Of a DNA stretch of 51,579 nt, positions 18,100 to 28,412 are shown in pieces. The notes beneath the pieces were generated by a model, which was not told the DNA's origin, did not search any database, and worked only from the letters and a program-made list of their open reading frames with translations. The position numbers were made by a program, and so were the translations under genes. The stretch is from an uncultured Pelagibacteraceae bacterium. GTDB taxonomy: Bacteria; Pseudomonadota; Alphaproteobacteria; Pelagibacterales; Pelagibacteraceae. The stretch lies in assembly GCA_902573295.1 (NCBI GenBank), contig CACGJB010000004.1, forward strand, positions 1-51,579, read 5' to 3'. Numbering within the stretch: the first letter of the stretch is position 1; every line of letters starts with the position of its first letter.

Positions 18100-19396
18100 C
18101 TCTTAAACCATCCATTTTTGATTTTTCTAACATTATATTTCCTCCATGAGATTTGATGATATCTGAAGAGATTGATAAGCCAAGACCAACACTTGATTTA
18201 GAGTCTGCTCGGCCCTTATCTATTTTATAGAAAGGTTTAAATACATTTTCATGCTCATTTTTCGGTATTCCAGGACCATCATCGTCAATAATAACAAATA
18301 AATTTGTATTTTTTTTACTTAAACTAATTTCAACTTTATTTGCATATTTCAGTGAATTATCAATTAGATTATTTAGACACCTGTTAATTAAATTTTTCCT
18401 ACCACTAAAGTAAATTCTTGGTGTTAAGTTTTGTGAAATATTTTCATTATTATATTTTTCAATAACGTCTGAAATTAATTCAGATAGATTAAACATTTCA
18501 TCTTTTTCAACATATGATGAGCTGGTGAATTGCAAATATTCATTTAACATTTTCTCCATTTCATTGATGTCTTCTGTTAATTTATTAACAGTTTCTTTAT
18601 CTTTTATAAAAGCTAATTTTAGTTTCATCCTTGTTAAAGGTGTCCTTAAATCATGACTTATTCCAGATAACATTTCTGTTCTTTGATTTATGTGTCTTTC
18701 AATTCTCTTTCTCATTTTATCAAATTCATGTCCCGCTTGTCTTATTTCTAGGGCTCCAGAAGGTTTAAACTCTTCAATATTTTCTCCTTTACCAAACCTT
18801 TCAGCTGCACGAGCTAGGTTAGTGATTGGTCTGGTTTGATTTTTTAAAAATATTAGAGAAATTATCACCATTATAATTGCAGGTACTGTGATCCAAAGTG
18901 CAAATATTCTTGCTGAAGAATTTGCAACTCTATCTTTAGGCACTAAAAATTTAAAATAACCATCTTCATATCTTATCCTTAAATCAATTAATTCTTTATA
19001 ACTTGTTGTATCAAACCAGTATTCATTTAATCCAATTTTAGATTTTAGCTCTCTTCTTAAAGTTCTATCTATAGGACTAAACCATCTTTCATTGTCTGAA
19101 CTCTTTAATTTTTCTTTATTGGTAAATTCAATATTTAAATCTAAAAATATAGAAAAAAGATCTAGCAACTCTTGTTTGTTTTCTTTCTCACTTCCATAAG
19201 CTTCAATAAATGTACTAATTTCATTTATTAAAGTTCTGGTCATACCCTTGTTTGTTTTGATCCAAAGGCTATCAAAAAAAACAATTGTAATTACTAGTTG
19301 TAGAACCAAAACTGGAATAGCAACAATTAGAAGCGCTCTATAAAATAATCTTTTTGGTAATATTTTTTTTAAGTAATTACTCAATCCAGAGAACAT
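18077..19396 (-). CDS. EnvZ-like sensor histidine kinase
   Basis: 439 aa from the ATG at 19396; a GTG at 19405 would add three residues. Order of parts: transmembrane helix 1 (about 20-42), a periplasmic sensor of about 120 residues, helix 2 (about 165-185), HAMP linker (TRPITNLARAAERFGKG), H-box GISHDLRTPLTRMK with the phospho-accepting His near residue 248, N-box (NNLIDNSLKYAN) and G boxes (DDGPGI, GLGLSI). The topology and H-box match the EnvZ group. The gene overlaps the response-regulator gene by 20 bp, so the two are surely cognate. The signal sensed is unknown. Confidence 0.92.
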   Translation of the reverse strand: MFSGLSNYLKKILPKRLFYRALLIVAIPVLVLQLVITIVFFDSLWIKTNKGMTRTLINEISTFIEAYGSEKENKQELLDLFSIFLDLNIEFTNKEKLKSSDNERWFSPIDRTLRRELKSKIGLNEYWFDTTSYKELIDLRIRYEDGYFKFLVPKDRVANSSARIFALWITVPAIIMVIISLIFLKNQTRPITNLARAAERFGKGENIEEFKPSGALEIRQAGHEFDKMRKRIERHINQRTEMLSGISHDLRTPLTRMKLKLAFIKDKETVNKLTEDINEMEKMLNEYLQFTSSSYVEKDEMFNLSELISDVIEKYNNENISQNLTPRIYFSGRKNLINRCLNNLIDNSLKYANKVEISLSKKNTNLFVIIDDDGPGIPKNEHENVFKPFYKIDKGRADSKSSVGLGLSISSDIIKSHGGNIMLEKSKMDGLRVKVFLPV

Positions 19397-20054
19397 ATCC
19401 TGCACCTCTTATTGTCTGTAAAAATTTTGGATTTTTTGGATCAATTTCAATTTTTTTTCTAAGCCGAGTAATAATCACATCTATTGATCTTTCTTTATCA
19501 AGATTAATTAATTGACCAATATCTTCCCTGGAAAATGTTTTGCCTGGGTTATTAATCATTTTTTCTAAAATTGTCTTTTCTGTTGCATTAATCTTAAATT
19601 CTTTATCACTTTTAAATATTAAAAGTTTGTTCAAATCAATTTTCACATTTTCAAATTCTATAACCCTTTTTTGATCTGTTTTGATAGTTTTACTTAATAT
19701 GTTTTGTATTCTTAGAATTAATTCTTTTGGTTCAAATGGTTTTGGTAAATAATCATCAGCACCGACCACTAACCCTTCAACCCTTTCATTTGCTTCACCT
19801 TTGGCAGTCAGAAGTATAACTGGTGTATCTAATTTTTTTTTATGTTCTTTTAAAAATTCAAGCCCACTTTTACCAGGCATCATGATATCCAAAACTATTA
19901 AATCAAACTTAATTATTTTTATTTTCTCTAATGCATTTTCTGCATTTTCAGCAGTAGTGACTAAGAATTTATTTTCATTTAAATACTTTTTTACTAGAGA
20001 TCTAATTCCATCATCATCATCAACCACTAATATATGTGCAATAAACTTATCCAT
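19377..20054 (-). CDS. OmpR-family response regulator (PetR-like)
   Basis: 225 aa. The receiver domain has the acidic pocket VVDDDD (residues 10-15), the phospho-acceptor D56 in LIVLDIMMPG and the Lys in DDYLPKPFEP. The C-terminal winged helix includes TFSREDIGQLI and DVIITRLRKKIEIDP. Its place between a MarR regulator and an EnvZ-like kinase recalls Rhodobacter petP-petR, which controls petABC; that link is inference. It overlaps the kinase by 20 bp and the MarR gene by 8 bp. Confidence 0.93.
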   Translation of the reverse strand: MDKFIAHILVVDDDDGIRSLVKKYLNENKFLVTTAENAENALEKIKIIKFDLIVLDIMMPGKSGLEFLKEHKKKLDTPVILLTAKGEANERVEGLVVGADDYLPKPFEPKELILRIQNILSKTIKTDQKRVIEFENVKIDLNKLLIFKSDKEFKINATEKTILEKMINNPGKTFSREDIGQLINLDKERSIDVIITRLRKKIEIDPKNPKFLQTIRGAGYVLWIE

Positions 20055-20484
20055 TAATTATTTTACTTAGTACATTATCAAAATTTATTACTTCTTCAGA
20101 ACTTGAATTTAATAAAGCATTATAAATTCTCTTTTTTTGTAAATTAAAAATTTCATTAAAAATTCTTTTACCTTTATCATTAAGGAAAACATGCTTTACT
20201 CTAGTATCTTGATTATCTTTTTTGAACATGACGATTTCGAGTTTAATCAAATCTTTGAGAACACGATTTAAGCTTTGTTTTGTGACTTTTAATCTCTTAA
20301 GCAGCTCAGAAATTGAGATTCCCTCATACATTGACAGTAAATGAATTACTTTATGATGAGCTAAACCAATTGAATATCTGTCTAAAATTTTTTTAGAGTC
20401 AGAAAAGGTTTCTCTGTAGCTTACGAATAGTTTTTCAATTAGATCTTTAAGCTGGTCATCTTTTAAATATAAAAGTTCTTTCAT
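20047..20484 (-). CDS. MarR-family transcriptional regulator (PetP-like)
   Basis: 145 aa from the ATG at 20484; an in-frame ATG at 20532 would add 16 hydrophobic residues not expected in the family. The helix-turn-helix and wing are visible in GISISELLKRLKVTKQSLNR followed by KDNQDTRVKHVFLNDKGKRI. The N-terminal LKDDQLKDLIEKLFVSYRETF and IGLAHHKVIHLL resemble the PetP subgroup as I remember it. First gene of the MarR-regulator-kinase operon; probably acts together with the response regulator. Confidence 0.82.
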   Translation of the reverse strand: MKELLYLKDDQLKDLIEKLFVSYRETFSDSKKILDRYSIGLAHHKVIHLLSMYEGISISELLKRLKVTKQSLNRVLKDLIKLEIVMFKKDNQDTRVKHVFLNDKGKRIFNEIFNLQKKRIYNALLNSSSEEVINFDNVLSKIING

Positions 20485-20558
20485 AATAGGTAAGTTATAT
20501 TGACATATTAAAGATACAAAGATATTTTTCATTTATAAATTAAAAAAAATTTTCACAC

Positions 20559-21440
20559 ATGATACCTTACGATAAGAGATCTGGAAAAATATGGTACAAC
20601 AACGAATTAGTTGATTGGGCTGACGTTAAACTGCATGTTTTAAGCCATGGTATGCACTACGCTAGTTGTGTATTTGAAGGTGAGAGAGTTTACGATGGTT
20701 CAATTTTCAAATTAGAAGAGCACACAGCCAGATTTTTTCATTCTGCAAGAAGAATGGGTTTTGAAATTCCATATACAGAAGAAGAAATCAATAATGCATC
20801 AAAAAAAATTATAGCAACTCAAAAAGTAGAAAATGGTTATGTAAGACCTGTTGCTTGGAGAGGTAGTGAGATGATGGCTATTTCTGCACAACAAACAAAA
20901 ATACATGTTGCGATTGCAACATGGGAATGGGGATCATATTTTGATCCCAAACTTAAAGTAGAGGGAATTAGATTAAATATTTCAAATTGGAGAAGACCGG
21001 CACCTAATACAATCCCATGGGATACAAAGGCATCAGGTCTTTACATGATCTGTACTCTCTCAAAACATGAGGCAGAAAAGCAAGGATATACAGATTCTTT
21101 AATGCTTGATCACGAAGGGAATATTGCTGAAGCAACTGGAGCAAATATTTTTTTCAAAGATAAAAATGGGGAAATTCACACTCCAATACCAGATTCTTTT
21201 TTAGATGGGATTACAAGAAGAACTGTAATTGGAATTGCAAAATCAAAAAATATAAAAGTACATGAAAGAAAAATCAGTCCAACTGAATTACCTAATTTTG
21301 TTGGATGTTTTTTAACTGGAACAGCAGCAGAAGTAACACCAGTATCTTGTATTGCAGAAAATCAATTTAAAGTTTGCGATACTATTATTGATTTAAATGA
21401 AAGTTATCAAGCATTAGTTAGGAAGAAAAAAGCAGCCTAG
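20559..21440 (+). CDS. ilvE: Branched-chain amino acid aminotransferase
   Basis: 293 aa fold-type IV PLP enzyme. It opens with IWYNNELVDWADVKLHVLSHGMHYA and GVFEGERVY-like features. The PLP lysine is in PWDTKASGLYM, and EATGANIFF and the phosphate-binding FLTGTAAEVTPV follow. It performs the last step of Ile, Leu and Val synthesis, using glutamate as amino donor. It is divergent from the MarR gene and shares its stop codon with pgsA through a 4-bp CTAG (21437-21440). Confidence 0.96.
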   Translation: MIPYDKRSGKIWYNNELVDWADVKLHVLSHGMHYASCVFEGERVYDGSIFKLEEHTARFFHSARRMGFEIPYTEEEINNASKKIIATQKVENGYVRPVAWRGSEMMAISAQQTKIHVAIATWEWGSYFDPKLKVEGIRLNISNWRRPAPNTIPWDTKASGLYMICTLSKHEAEKQGYTDSLMLDHEGNIAEATGANIFFKDKNGEIHTPIPDSFLDGITRRTVIGIAKSKNIKVHERKISPTELPNFVGCFLTGTAAEVTPVSCIAENQFKVCDTIIDLNESYQALVRKKKAA

Positions 21441-22021
21441 TCTTTATTGTCTTCAGACATAGCGTGATCAATACCTTTTCGCATATAATCATAAGCAGTA
21501 AAAAGTGTTAAAGCAGCTGATAACCATAAAAGAATTATACCTATTGTTTGAGCATTGTAATCTTGAAAATTAATTATTTTATTTCCTGTATCCCCAGAAA
21601 GTAAAAGAGCTATAGATACCATTTGCAGCACAGTTTTAAGCTTTGCAAGATTTGAAACAGGAAGTTTTATTTTTCCCTTTGCTAAAAATTCTCTTAAGCC
21701 TGAAATTAAAATTTCTCTTGTAAGAATTATTATTGCTGCAATTACTTCATAATTTTTGATCGTTCCATCCATAACTAGAAGAATTAATGCTGTGGCAACT
21801 ATGATTTTATCAGCAATAGGATCTAACAATTCACCAAGTTTTGACTCTACACCAAACATTCTAGCCAACATACCATCTAAAAAGTCTGTAAATGATGCAA
21901 CAATAAATAATATTAAAGCAGTAAGATCACCATAAAATCCCGGAAGATAAAAAGCTAAAACAAAAAAGGGAACAATTATTATTCGTCCTATTGTTAATAT
22001 GTTTGGAATTTTTTTTAGCAT
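21437..22021 (-). CDS. pgsA: CDP-diacylglycerol-glycerol-3-phosphate 3-phosphatidyltransferase
   Basis: 194 aa membrane protein. The CDP-alcohol phosphotransferase motif is complete: DFLDGMLARMFGVESKLGELLDPIADKI, given here only by its ends DFLDGMLAR and GELLDPIADK, with the expected DG-AR-G-D-D spacing. It makes phosphatidylglycerol phosphate, the precursor of phosphatidylglycerol that Lgt uses. It lies 2 bp downstream of uvrC on the same strand, a pairing seen in many proteobacteria. Confidence 0.95.
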   Translation of the reverse strand: MLKKIPNILTIGRIIIVPFFVLAFYLPGFYGDLTALILFIVASFTDFLDGMLARMFGVESKLGELLDPIADKIIVATALILLVMDGTIKNYEVIAAIIILTREILISGLREFLAKGKIKLPVSNLAKLKTVLQMVSIALLLSGDTGNKIINFQDYNAQTIGIILLWLSAALTLFTAYDYMRKGIDHAMSEDNKD

Positions 22022-22023
22022 AA

Positions 22024-23859
22024 TTATTCGTGAAAAAAGTTATATATCTTTTTTGCTACTTTTTCCTCAACACCTTCTACAGATTTTATTTCATCTAAAC
22101 TAGCAGACTCAACTGATCTTGCGGATCCAAAATGATTTAATAAAGCCCTTTTTCTTATTGCTCCAATTCCATCTATTTGGTCTAATAGAGATTTACTGAT
22201 ACCTTTTTTTCTCTTTGCTCTGTGAGCACTAATAGCAAATCTATGTGATTCATCCCTAATTCTTTGTAGAAAAAATAGGGTAGGGTCATTTCTGGTGAAT
22301 TTATATTCTTTGCCATTGTGAAAAAAAGTTTCATTTCCACTATTTCTAAATTTACCTTTTGCTATTGCGATAATTGGAATATCGTGAAGTCCTAATTCAT
22401 TAAGGCTCTCTCTAGCAACTGAATACTGACCTTTTCCTCCATCTACCAGAACTAAATCAGGAAAAGCAAGGTAGCTGTCTTTTTCTTGAACTGCTCTTTT
22501 GAACCTTCTATTCAATACCTCTCTCATCATTCCATAGTCGTCTTGCTCATTTTTTTTGTGTTTAATATTAAATTTTCTATATCTTTTTTTAATAAACCCC
22601 TCATCTCCGTATGCTATTAAAGCCCCAACACTATTTGTGCCTTGAATATGGCTATTATCGTAAACCTCAATTAAATTTATATTGGTTTCTAAATTAAATT
22701 TCTGGGCTACTGCATCGAATAATTCTTTATTATTCTGACTTTCATAAAGTTTTCTATTAAGACTATCTTTTGCATTTTTGATTGCTTGATTAATAACCTT
22801 GAGTTTTGATCCTTTTTTTGCAACTGAAATATTTATCTGTTTACCCTCTTTTTGTGTCAGCGTTTTTTCAATTAATACTTTTTCTTTTATTTCTTCTGAA
22901 AGAATAACTGATGAAGGAACACTTTTATTTTCATAAAATTGAGAAACAAATGAATTAAGGATTTCACTAAACTTTTCGTCTGGATCGTGTTTTGGGAAAA
23001 AAGCTTGATTACCCCAATTTTGTTTTGATCTATAAAAAAATACTTGAATACAAGTTTTTCCAGATTCTTTATATCCAGCAATAACATCTGCCTCAACTAA
23101 GTTTGCTTCATTAATTCTCTGTGAAGATTGAATTATATTTAATGCTTTAATTCTATCTCTTAATATTACAGCTTTTTCAAAATCAAGATCCTCACTCGCT
23201 TTTTCCATCTGATTAGAAAGATTTTTTTGAATTTTCCTAGATTTGCCTGAAACAAATTCAATAGCATCCTTTACTGTTTGATTATATTCCTCTTTTTTTA
23301 CATACCCTACACAAGGCCCAGAACATCTTTTTATTTGATATAAAATACACGGTCTTTCTCTCTTCTTGAAGACGGTATCATCACAAACTCTTAAATGAAA
23401 AATTTTTTGGATCATTTTGATTGTCCAATTAGCTGAACCAGCAGAAGCAAAAGGTCCAAAGTAAAAACCTTCTTTTGTTTTTTTTCCTCTGTGTCTTTTT
23501 ATTTGAGGCCACTGTTCTTTATTACCAATAAATATAAATGGAAATGACTTATCATCACGTAATAGGATATTAAATTTTGGTTTATGCTTTTTAATTAAAT
23601 TTGCTTCTAGAAGTAAAGCCTCACTCTCATTGGATGTTGTTGTTATCTCTAATTTTCTTGTTTGAGACAACATTCGTTCAGTTCTAATTATATGATTTTT
23701 TTCTGCAACATAACTCTTTAATCTATTTGGTAAGTTTTTGGCTTTTCCTACATAAAGAATTTCATTCTTTTCATTAAGCATCCTGTATACACCTGGAAGT
23801 TTTGGTACTAGAGTTAGCTCTTTTTTAATTACTTCTTTTCCTATTTCAGAGCTTATCAT
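22024..23859 (-). CDS. uvrC: Excinuclease ABC subunit C
   Basis: 611 aa from the ATG at 23859; an upstream in-frame TTG at 23889 would lengthen the overlap with folB and is less likely. An N-terminal GIY-YIG nuclease ([20 protein letters not shown]) makes the 3' incision. A cysteine-bearing linker ([15 protein letters not shown]), a UVR motif ([15 protein letters not shown]), the RNase H-like 5' nuclease ([25 protein letters not shown]) and C-terminal helix-hairpin-helices ([20 protein letters not shown]) follow. It works with UvrB, encoded two genes upstream on the same strand. Confidence 0.96.
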   Translation of the reverse strand: MISSEIGKEVIKKELTLVPKLPGVYRMLNEKNEILYVGKAKNLPNRLKSYVAEKNHIIRTERMLSQTRKLEITTTSNESEALLLEANLIKKHKPKFNILLRDDKSFPFIFIGNKEQWPQIKRHRGKKTKEGFYFGPFASAGSANWTIKMIQKIFHLRVCDDTVFKKRERPCILYQIKRCSGPCVGYVKKEEYNQTVKDAIEFVSGKSRKIQKNLSNQMEKASEDLDFEKAVILRDRIKALNIIQSSQRINEANLVEADVIAGYKESGKTCIQVFFYRSKQNWGNQAFFPKHDPDEKFSEILNSFVSQFYENKSVPSSVILSEEIKEKVLIEKTLTQKEGKQINISVAKKGSKLKVINQAIKNAKDSLNRKLYESQNNKELFDAVAQKFNLETNINLIEVYDNSHIQGTNSVGALIAYGDEGFIKKRYRKFNIKHKKNEQDDYGMMREVLNRRFKRAVQEKDSYLAFPDLVLVDGGKGQYSVARESLNELGLHDIPIIAIAKGKFRNSGNETFFHNGKEYKFTRNDPTLFFLQRIRDESHRFAISAHRAKRKKGISKSLLDQIDGIGAIRKRALLNHFGSARSVESASLDEIKSVEGVEEKVAKKIYNFFHE

Positions 23860-24271
23860 AGCTTCTCTTTTTGGTAATTTGAATACCAACAGATGAACAT
23901 TGTTTTAAGATTTCTAATTTTTCAATTTTTAACATTATTTTAGCAATCCTTTTGTCTTTAAATAATTCATCAAAAACAGCTTCTGCTAAAGTTTCTAGAA
24001 AATTATAATGTTTCTTTTTCACAAGTTTCGTAATTAATTTAACTATAGTTCCATAATTAACAATGGATTTTAGGTCTTTATCGCTTGAAGGTTTTTTGTC
24101 CTCATAATCTATTTCAAGACTAAATTTAACTTTTTGTGGTTTCTTTTTTTCAAAATCGTAATAACCGAGTTTTAAATCTAAAATTAATTCATTAATTAGG
24201 ATTTTTTTCTCATAATTAAATAGGCTTTTATTTTTATCTATTTTGACAATTTTCAAATTATTTTTTTTCAT
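23846..24271 (-). CDS. folB: Dihydroneopterin aldolase (FolB family)
   Basis: 141 aa. After about 25 variable residues come [20 protein letters not shown], the central [10 protein letters not shown] and [15 protein letters not shown] with the conserved Glu, then a C-terminal beta strand pair, matching FolB/FolX. FolB converts dihydroneopterin to hydroxymethyldihydropterin in folate synthesis. The gene overlaps the SDR gene by 4 bp and uvrC by 14 bp. Epimerase-only (FolX) activity cannot be excluded. Confidence 0.88.
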   Translation of the reverse strand: MKKNNLKIVKIDKNKSLFNYEKKILINELILDLKLGYYDFEKKKPQKVKFSLEIDYEDKKPSSDKDLKSIVNYGTIVKLITKLVKKKHYNFLETLAEAVFDELFKDKRIAKIMLKIEKLEILKQCSSVGIQITKKRSYDKL

Positions 24272-25020
24272 TCTTTGCCCATTACATCTGGTGTTTGCCA
24301 GTTAAGATTTTGACCACTATCAATAGCCAAAACTTGACCGGTAATAGACATATTTTTAATAAAAAAGTCAACAGCATTACATATCTGCTCAACGTCAACT
24401 TGTCTTTTCAGTGGTGTTGCCAAATATTGCTTTTTGAAATGTTTTTCAGATTGTCTCTGATTTTTTATAGTGGGTCCAGGTGCAATAGCGTTTACTCTTA
24501 CATTTGGGGCTAAGCTCATAGCACTAGTTTTAGTTAAAGTATACAAACCTGTTTTACTTATTGTATATGAAAAAAAATATGGAGTTAATTTAAAAATTCT
24601 TTGATCGATAATATTAATTATATTGTTATTTCCTTTCCTAACATTTTTTGAAAATTCCTTGGATAATAATGCTGGTGTTCTTAAATTAGTTCTTAGATGT
24701 TGTCCCCAACTATCTGTTGTAAAATTTTCTAATTTGTCATTTTCAAATAAAGAAGCATTGTTAATTAAACAATCAAAATATTTAAGTTTGGATTTTGCAA
24801 ATTTTACGATTTTATCTACATCATTTTCTTTACTTAAGTCACCTTTGACCAAGTAAACTTTTGTTCCTTTATTAGATAATTCTTTTTTTAATTTTTCTGC
24901 TTTTAATTTTGATTTGTTAAAATGGATCAAAATTTCTATATTTGGGCCAGATAATTTTCTTGCAATAGCGGCACCCATTCGAGTTGCTCCACCAGTAATT
25001 ATTATTTTCCGTGCTTCCAT
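24268..25020 (-). CDS. SDR oxidoreductase, candidate FolM/PTR1-like pteridine reductase
   Basis: 250 aa classical short-chain dehydrogenase. The cofactor site is [15 protein letters not shown]; the Arg in TRMG and the following HFNKS suggest NADPH, as in pteridine reductases. The NNASLF motif and the catalytic YTISK (Y-x-x-x-K) are present, then the family PG segment (NAIAPGPT). The coupled folB neighbour (4-bp overlap) supports a role in reducing dihydropterin or dihydrofolate. Function is inferred from context; a generic SDR remains possible. The start overlaps uvrB by 19 bp. Confidence 0.82.
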   Translation of the reverse strand: MEARKIIITGGATRMGAAIARKLSGPNIEILIHFNKSKLKAEKLKKELSNKGTKVYLVKGDLSKENDVDKIVKFAKSKLKYFDCLINNASLFENDKLENFTTDSWGQHLRTNLRTPALLSKEFSKNVRKGNNNIINIIDQRIFKLTPYFFSYTISKTGLYTLTKTSAMSLAPNVRVNAIAPGPTIKNQRQSEKHFKKQYLATPLKRQVDVEQICNAVDFFIKNMSITGQVLAIDSGQNLNWQTPDVMGKE

Positions 25021-27176
25021 TTCTTATCTCTTTTTTTTGTAACTTTAGTGCCTGGCATACCCATAGTTGATCTACCTTTTGGATAAAGCTTATTTTTTAC
25101 ATCATACTGCCTTATTTTTGGATTTAATGTAATTTCTAATTCAGTACTCTCTAATTTTCTTATTTCATCTCGTATTTTAGCAGCTTCTTCAAACTCTAAA
25201 TTAGACGCCGCTTCTTTCATTTTTTTATCCAAGCCTTTGAGATGTTTTTTAAGATTTCCTCCAACATTAGACCCTTCACTTATTTTTACATAGTCTTTCT
25301 CATAAACACTTTCTAGAATATCACTGATTTCTTTTTTTACTGATTTTGCATCTATCTTATGTTTCTTATTATAATCTAATTGAATTTTTCTTCTTCTATC
25401 AGTTTCTGCAATTGCTTTTTTTATACTTTTTGTTTCTTTGTCAGCATACAAAATTACTTTACCATCAACATTTCTTGCAGCCCTACCAATTGTTTGAATT
25501 AAGGAAGTTTCAGATCTCAAGAAACCCTCTTTATCAGCATCCAAAATTCCAACTAATGCACATTCAGGAATATCCAATCCTTCTCTTAATAAGTTAATTC
25601 CAACTAAAACATCAAATACACCCATTCTTAAATCTCTCATGATTTCAATTCTTTCAAGTGTATCAATATCTGAGTGAAGGTATCTTACTTTGACTCCATT
25701 CTCATGAAGATATTCAGTTAAATCCTCAGCCATTTTTTTAGTTAGTGTGGTTACTAATACTCTATGATTATTTTCTATAACTCGTTTACATTCATGCATT
25801 AAATCATCGACCTGATTTTTTGCAGGACGTATTTCTACAGGTGGATCTATTAAACCTGTTGGTCTTATAACTTGATCAATAAATTTACCTTTTGTTTGCT
25901 CTAGTTCCCATGGACCAGGAGTTGCTGAAACGAAAACAGTTTGAGTTCTCATTAAATCCCATTCTTCAAATTTTAATGGTCTATTATCCATGCATGAAGG
26001 AAGTCTAAATCCATATTCTGCTAAAGTACTTTTTCTTGACCTGTCACCCTTATACATTCCATTGAGCTGAGGAACTGTAACGTGACATTCATCTACAAAT
26101 ATTAAAGTATTATCTGGAAAGTATTCAAAAAGGGTGGGAGGTGGTTCTCCTGGTTTTCTTCCTGACAAAAACCTTGAATAGTTTTCAATACCAGCACAAG
26201 AACCAGTTGCTTCAATCATTTCAAGATCAAATTTAGTTCTTTCTTCTAATCTTTGTGCCTCTAATAATTTATTTTCAGCACGGTGTTTTTTTAAAGTAAC
26301 TTCTAATTCTTTTTTTATATTAATTACTGCTTGCTCAATTGTAGGTTTTGGAGTGATGTAGTGACTATTGGCATAAACTTTTACTAGACTTAATTCTCTT
26401 ACTTTGTCACCAGTTAACGGATCAAATTCTTCTATTTGTTCAAGTTTATCTCCAAACAAACATAGCCTCCAAGCTCTATCCTCTAAGTGTGATGGAAAAA
26501 TTTCCAAGTATTCTCCTCTTGCTCTAAATGTACCTCTATAAAAATTTTGATCATTACGTTTGTATTGGAGAGCGACTAAAGACTTAATTATTTCTTCTCT
26601 ATTATAATCATAATTTTTTTGGAGTGTTAAAGTCATCTTGCTATACGCTTCAACCGAACCTAATCCATAGATACACGAAACACTTGCTACAATTAACACA
26701 TCGTCTCTTTCCAAAAGAGATCTAGTTGCTGAGTGCCTCATTCTATCAATCTGCTCATTAATAGAAGCTTCTTTTTCTATGTATGTGTCTGATCTTGGGA
26801 CGTAAGCCTCAGGAGTGTAATAGTCATAGTATGAGACGAAATATTCAACAGCATTGTCTGGAAAAAAGGTTTTCATTTCACCATAAAGTTGAGCAGCAAG
26901 AGTTTTGTTTGGAGCTAAAATCAAGGCAGGTCTATTAGTAGCTTCAATTACTTTAGCCATGGTAAAAGTTTTTCCAGATCCCGTTACACCAAGTAAAACT
27001 TGATTAAATTGATCTTTGTTAGCACCATTTACTAATTTTTTTATCGCTTCCGGCTGATCACCAGCAGGTTTAAAATCAGATTTAATTTTGAATTTTTTTC
27101 CACCCTCTAGTTTTCCACCTATTTTAGGATTTTTACTCTGAATATCTGTAATTAAATCTTGATAAGTATTTTCCAT
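25002..27176 (-). CDS. uvrB: Excinuclease ABC subunit B
   Basis: 724 aa. Walker A is GVTGSGKT (residues 63-70), the damage-probing beta hairpin region reads [13 protein letters not shown], and helicase motifs include [23 protein letters not shown]. The C-terminal UVR motif ([18 protein letters not shown]) binds UvrC. A basic tail follows ([12 protein letters not shown]). It loads onto damaged DNA with UvrA and recruits UvrC. It heads the operon uvrB-SDR-folB-uvrC-pgsA and is divergent from the aminotransferase gene by 36 bp. Confidence 0.98.
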   Translation of the reverse strand: MENTYQDLITDIQSKNPKIGGKLEGGKKFKIKSDFKPAGDQPEAIKKLVNGANKDQFNQVLLGVTGSGKTFTMAKVIEATNRPALILAPNKTLAAQLYGEMKTFFPDNAVEYFVSYYDYYTPEAYVPRSDTYIEKEASINEQIDRMRHSATRSLLERDDVLIVASVSCIYGLGSVEAYSKMTLTLQKNYDYNREEIIKSLVALQYKRNDQNFYRGTFRARGEYLEIFPSHLEDRAWRLCLFGDKLEQIEEFDPLTGDKVRELSLVKVYANSHYITPKPTIEQAVINIKKELEVTLKKHRAENKLLEAQRLEERTKFDLEMIEATGSCAGIENYSRFLSGRKPGEPPPTLFEYFPDNTLIFVDECHVTVPQLNGMYKGDRSRKSTLAEYGFRLPSCMDNRPLKFEEWDLMRTQTVFVSATPGPWELEQTKGKFIDQVIRPTGLIDPPVEIRPAKNQVDDLMHECKRVIENNHRVLVTTLTKKMAEDLTEYLHENGVKVRYLHSDIDTLERIEIMRDLRMGVFDVLVGINLLREGLDIPECALVGILDADKEGFLRSETSLIQTIGRAARNVDGKVILYADKETKSIKKAIAETDRRRKIQLDYNKKHKIDAKSVKKEISDILESVYEKDYVKISEGSNVGGNLKKHLKGLDKKMKEAASNLEFEEAAKIRDEIRKLESTELEITLNPKIRQYDVKNKLYPKGRSTMGMPGTKVTKKRDKKWKHGK

Positions 27177-27212
27177 ATATTAAACAACGTAGTAGAATTT
27201 ATTTATATTTCA

Positions 27213-28412
27213 ATGAGCATAATATCAGACAGTTTAAAGAAGATTAAACCATCACCTACTATTGCTGTTACTCAAAAAGCAAGAGAATTAAAAGCTGCTG
27301 GAAAAGATGTTATTGGATTAGGTGCAGGGGAACCAGATTTTGATACTCCAGATAACATTAAGCAAGCAGCTATAAAAGCTATTAACGATGGTGATACCAA
27401 ATATACTGCAGTAGATGGTACTCCAGCATTGAAAAAAGTAATTGTAGAAAAATTTAAAAAAGAAAATAATTTAGATTATACAACCGATCAAATTACAGTT
27501 GGTGCTGGTGGAAAGCATGTAATTTATAATGCAATGATGGCCACATTAAACGAAGGCGATGAAGTTATAGTTCCTGCTCCTTATTGGGTTTCTTATCCCG
27601 ATATGGTTTTATTAGCTGGAGGAAAACCAGTGATAATGGAATGTGATGAAAAACAAGGTTTTAAAATAAATCCAAATGATCTTGAGAAATTTATAACTCT
27701 AAAAACAAAATGGATTATTCTCAATTCTCCTTCAAATCCAACTGGAGCGTGTTATACAGAGCAAGATATAAAAGCAATTGCAGCTATTTTAGAAAAACAT
27801 AGTCATGTGTATATTTTAAGTGACGATATTTATGAACATGTGACTTATGAGGGTTTCAAATTTTTTACAATTGCTCAAATTGATAGTTTAAAAGATAGAG
27901 TGCTTACAATGAATGGTGTAAGTAAAGCTTATTCAATGACAGGCTGGAGAATCGGGTATGCAGCTGGTCCAAAAGACATTGTTAAAGCTATTGCTAAAAT
28001 TCAATCACAATCAACAACTAACCCTTCTTCTATTAGCCAAGCAGCTGCAGTTGAAGCGCTAAGCGGAACACAAGACTTTATTAAGGAAAGAGCAAACTCT
28101 TTTCAGGAGAGAAGAGATTTTGTGGTTAATGCTTTAAATGCAATAGATGGAATTGAATGTCTCAATCCAGATGGAGCATTTTATGTTTTCCCAAGTTGCA
28201 AAGGTTTAATGGGTAAAAAAGATCCTAATGGTAATGAAATTAAATCTGATACCGATTTTGTTCAATCATTATTAGAGAATAGTGGGATTGCTGTAGTCCA
28301 GGGTTCTGCATTTGGTTTAGAAGGTTTTTTCAGAATTTCTTATGCAACATCAATGAATAATCTTAAGAAAGCAATGGATAAAATTTCTAATTTTTGCAAA
28401 AGTTTAAACTAA
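27213..28412 (+). CDS. aspC: Aspartate aminotransferase, class I (possible aspartate/prephenate aminotransferase)
   Basis: 399 aa from the ATG at 27213; in-frame upstream codons would run into uvrB. It begins in the family manner (LKKIKPSPTIAVTQKAREL, then GAGEPDFDTP). PLP contacts are visible: YWVSYPDM, NSPSNPTG, the Schiff-base Lys in MNGVSKAYSMTGWRIGYA, and the carboxylate-binding Arg in GFFRISYA. The subgroup I-gamma/1b enzymes in Alphaproteobacteria act on aspartate and sometimes prephenate. The 3' end overlaps the convergent SDR by 9 bp. Confidence 0.92.
   Translation: MSIISDSLKKIKPSPTIAVTQKARELKAAGKDVIGLGAGEPDFDTPDNIKQAAIKAINDGDTKYTAVDGTPALKKVIVEKFKKENNLDYTTDQITVGAGGKHVIYNAMMATLNEGDEVIVPAPYWVSYPDMVLLAGGKPVIMECDEKQGFKINPNDLEKFITLKTKWIILNSPSNPTGACYTEQDIKAIAAILEKHSHVYILSDDIYEHVTYEGFKFFTIAQIDSLKDRVLTMNGVSKAYSMTGWRIGYAAGPKDIVKAIAKIQSQSTTNPSSISQAAAVEALSGTQDFIKERANSFQERRDFVVNALNAIDGIECLNPDGAFYVFPSCKGLMGKKDPNGNEIKSDTDFVQSLLENSGIAVVQGSAFGLEGFFRISYATSMNNLKKAMDKISNFCKSLN

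Noticed and set aside
24295..24856. Plus-strand open frames antisense to the SDR gene, and similar ones opposite carB, uvrB and ftsZ.
   Set aside because: They lie entirely inside strong genes on the other strand and show no recognisable domains or start signals.
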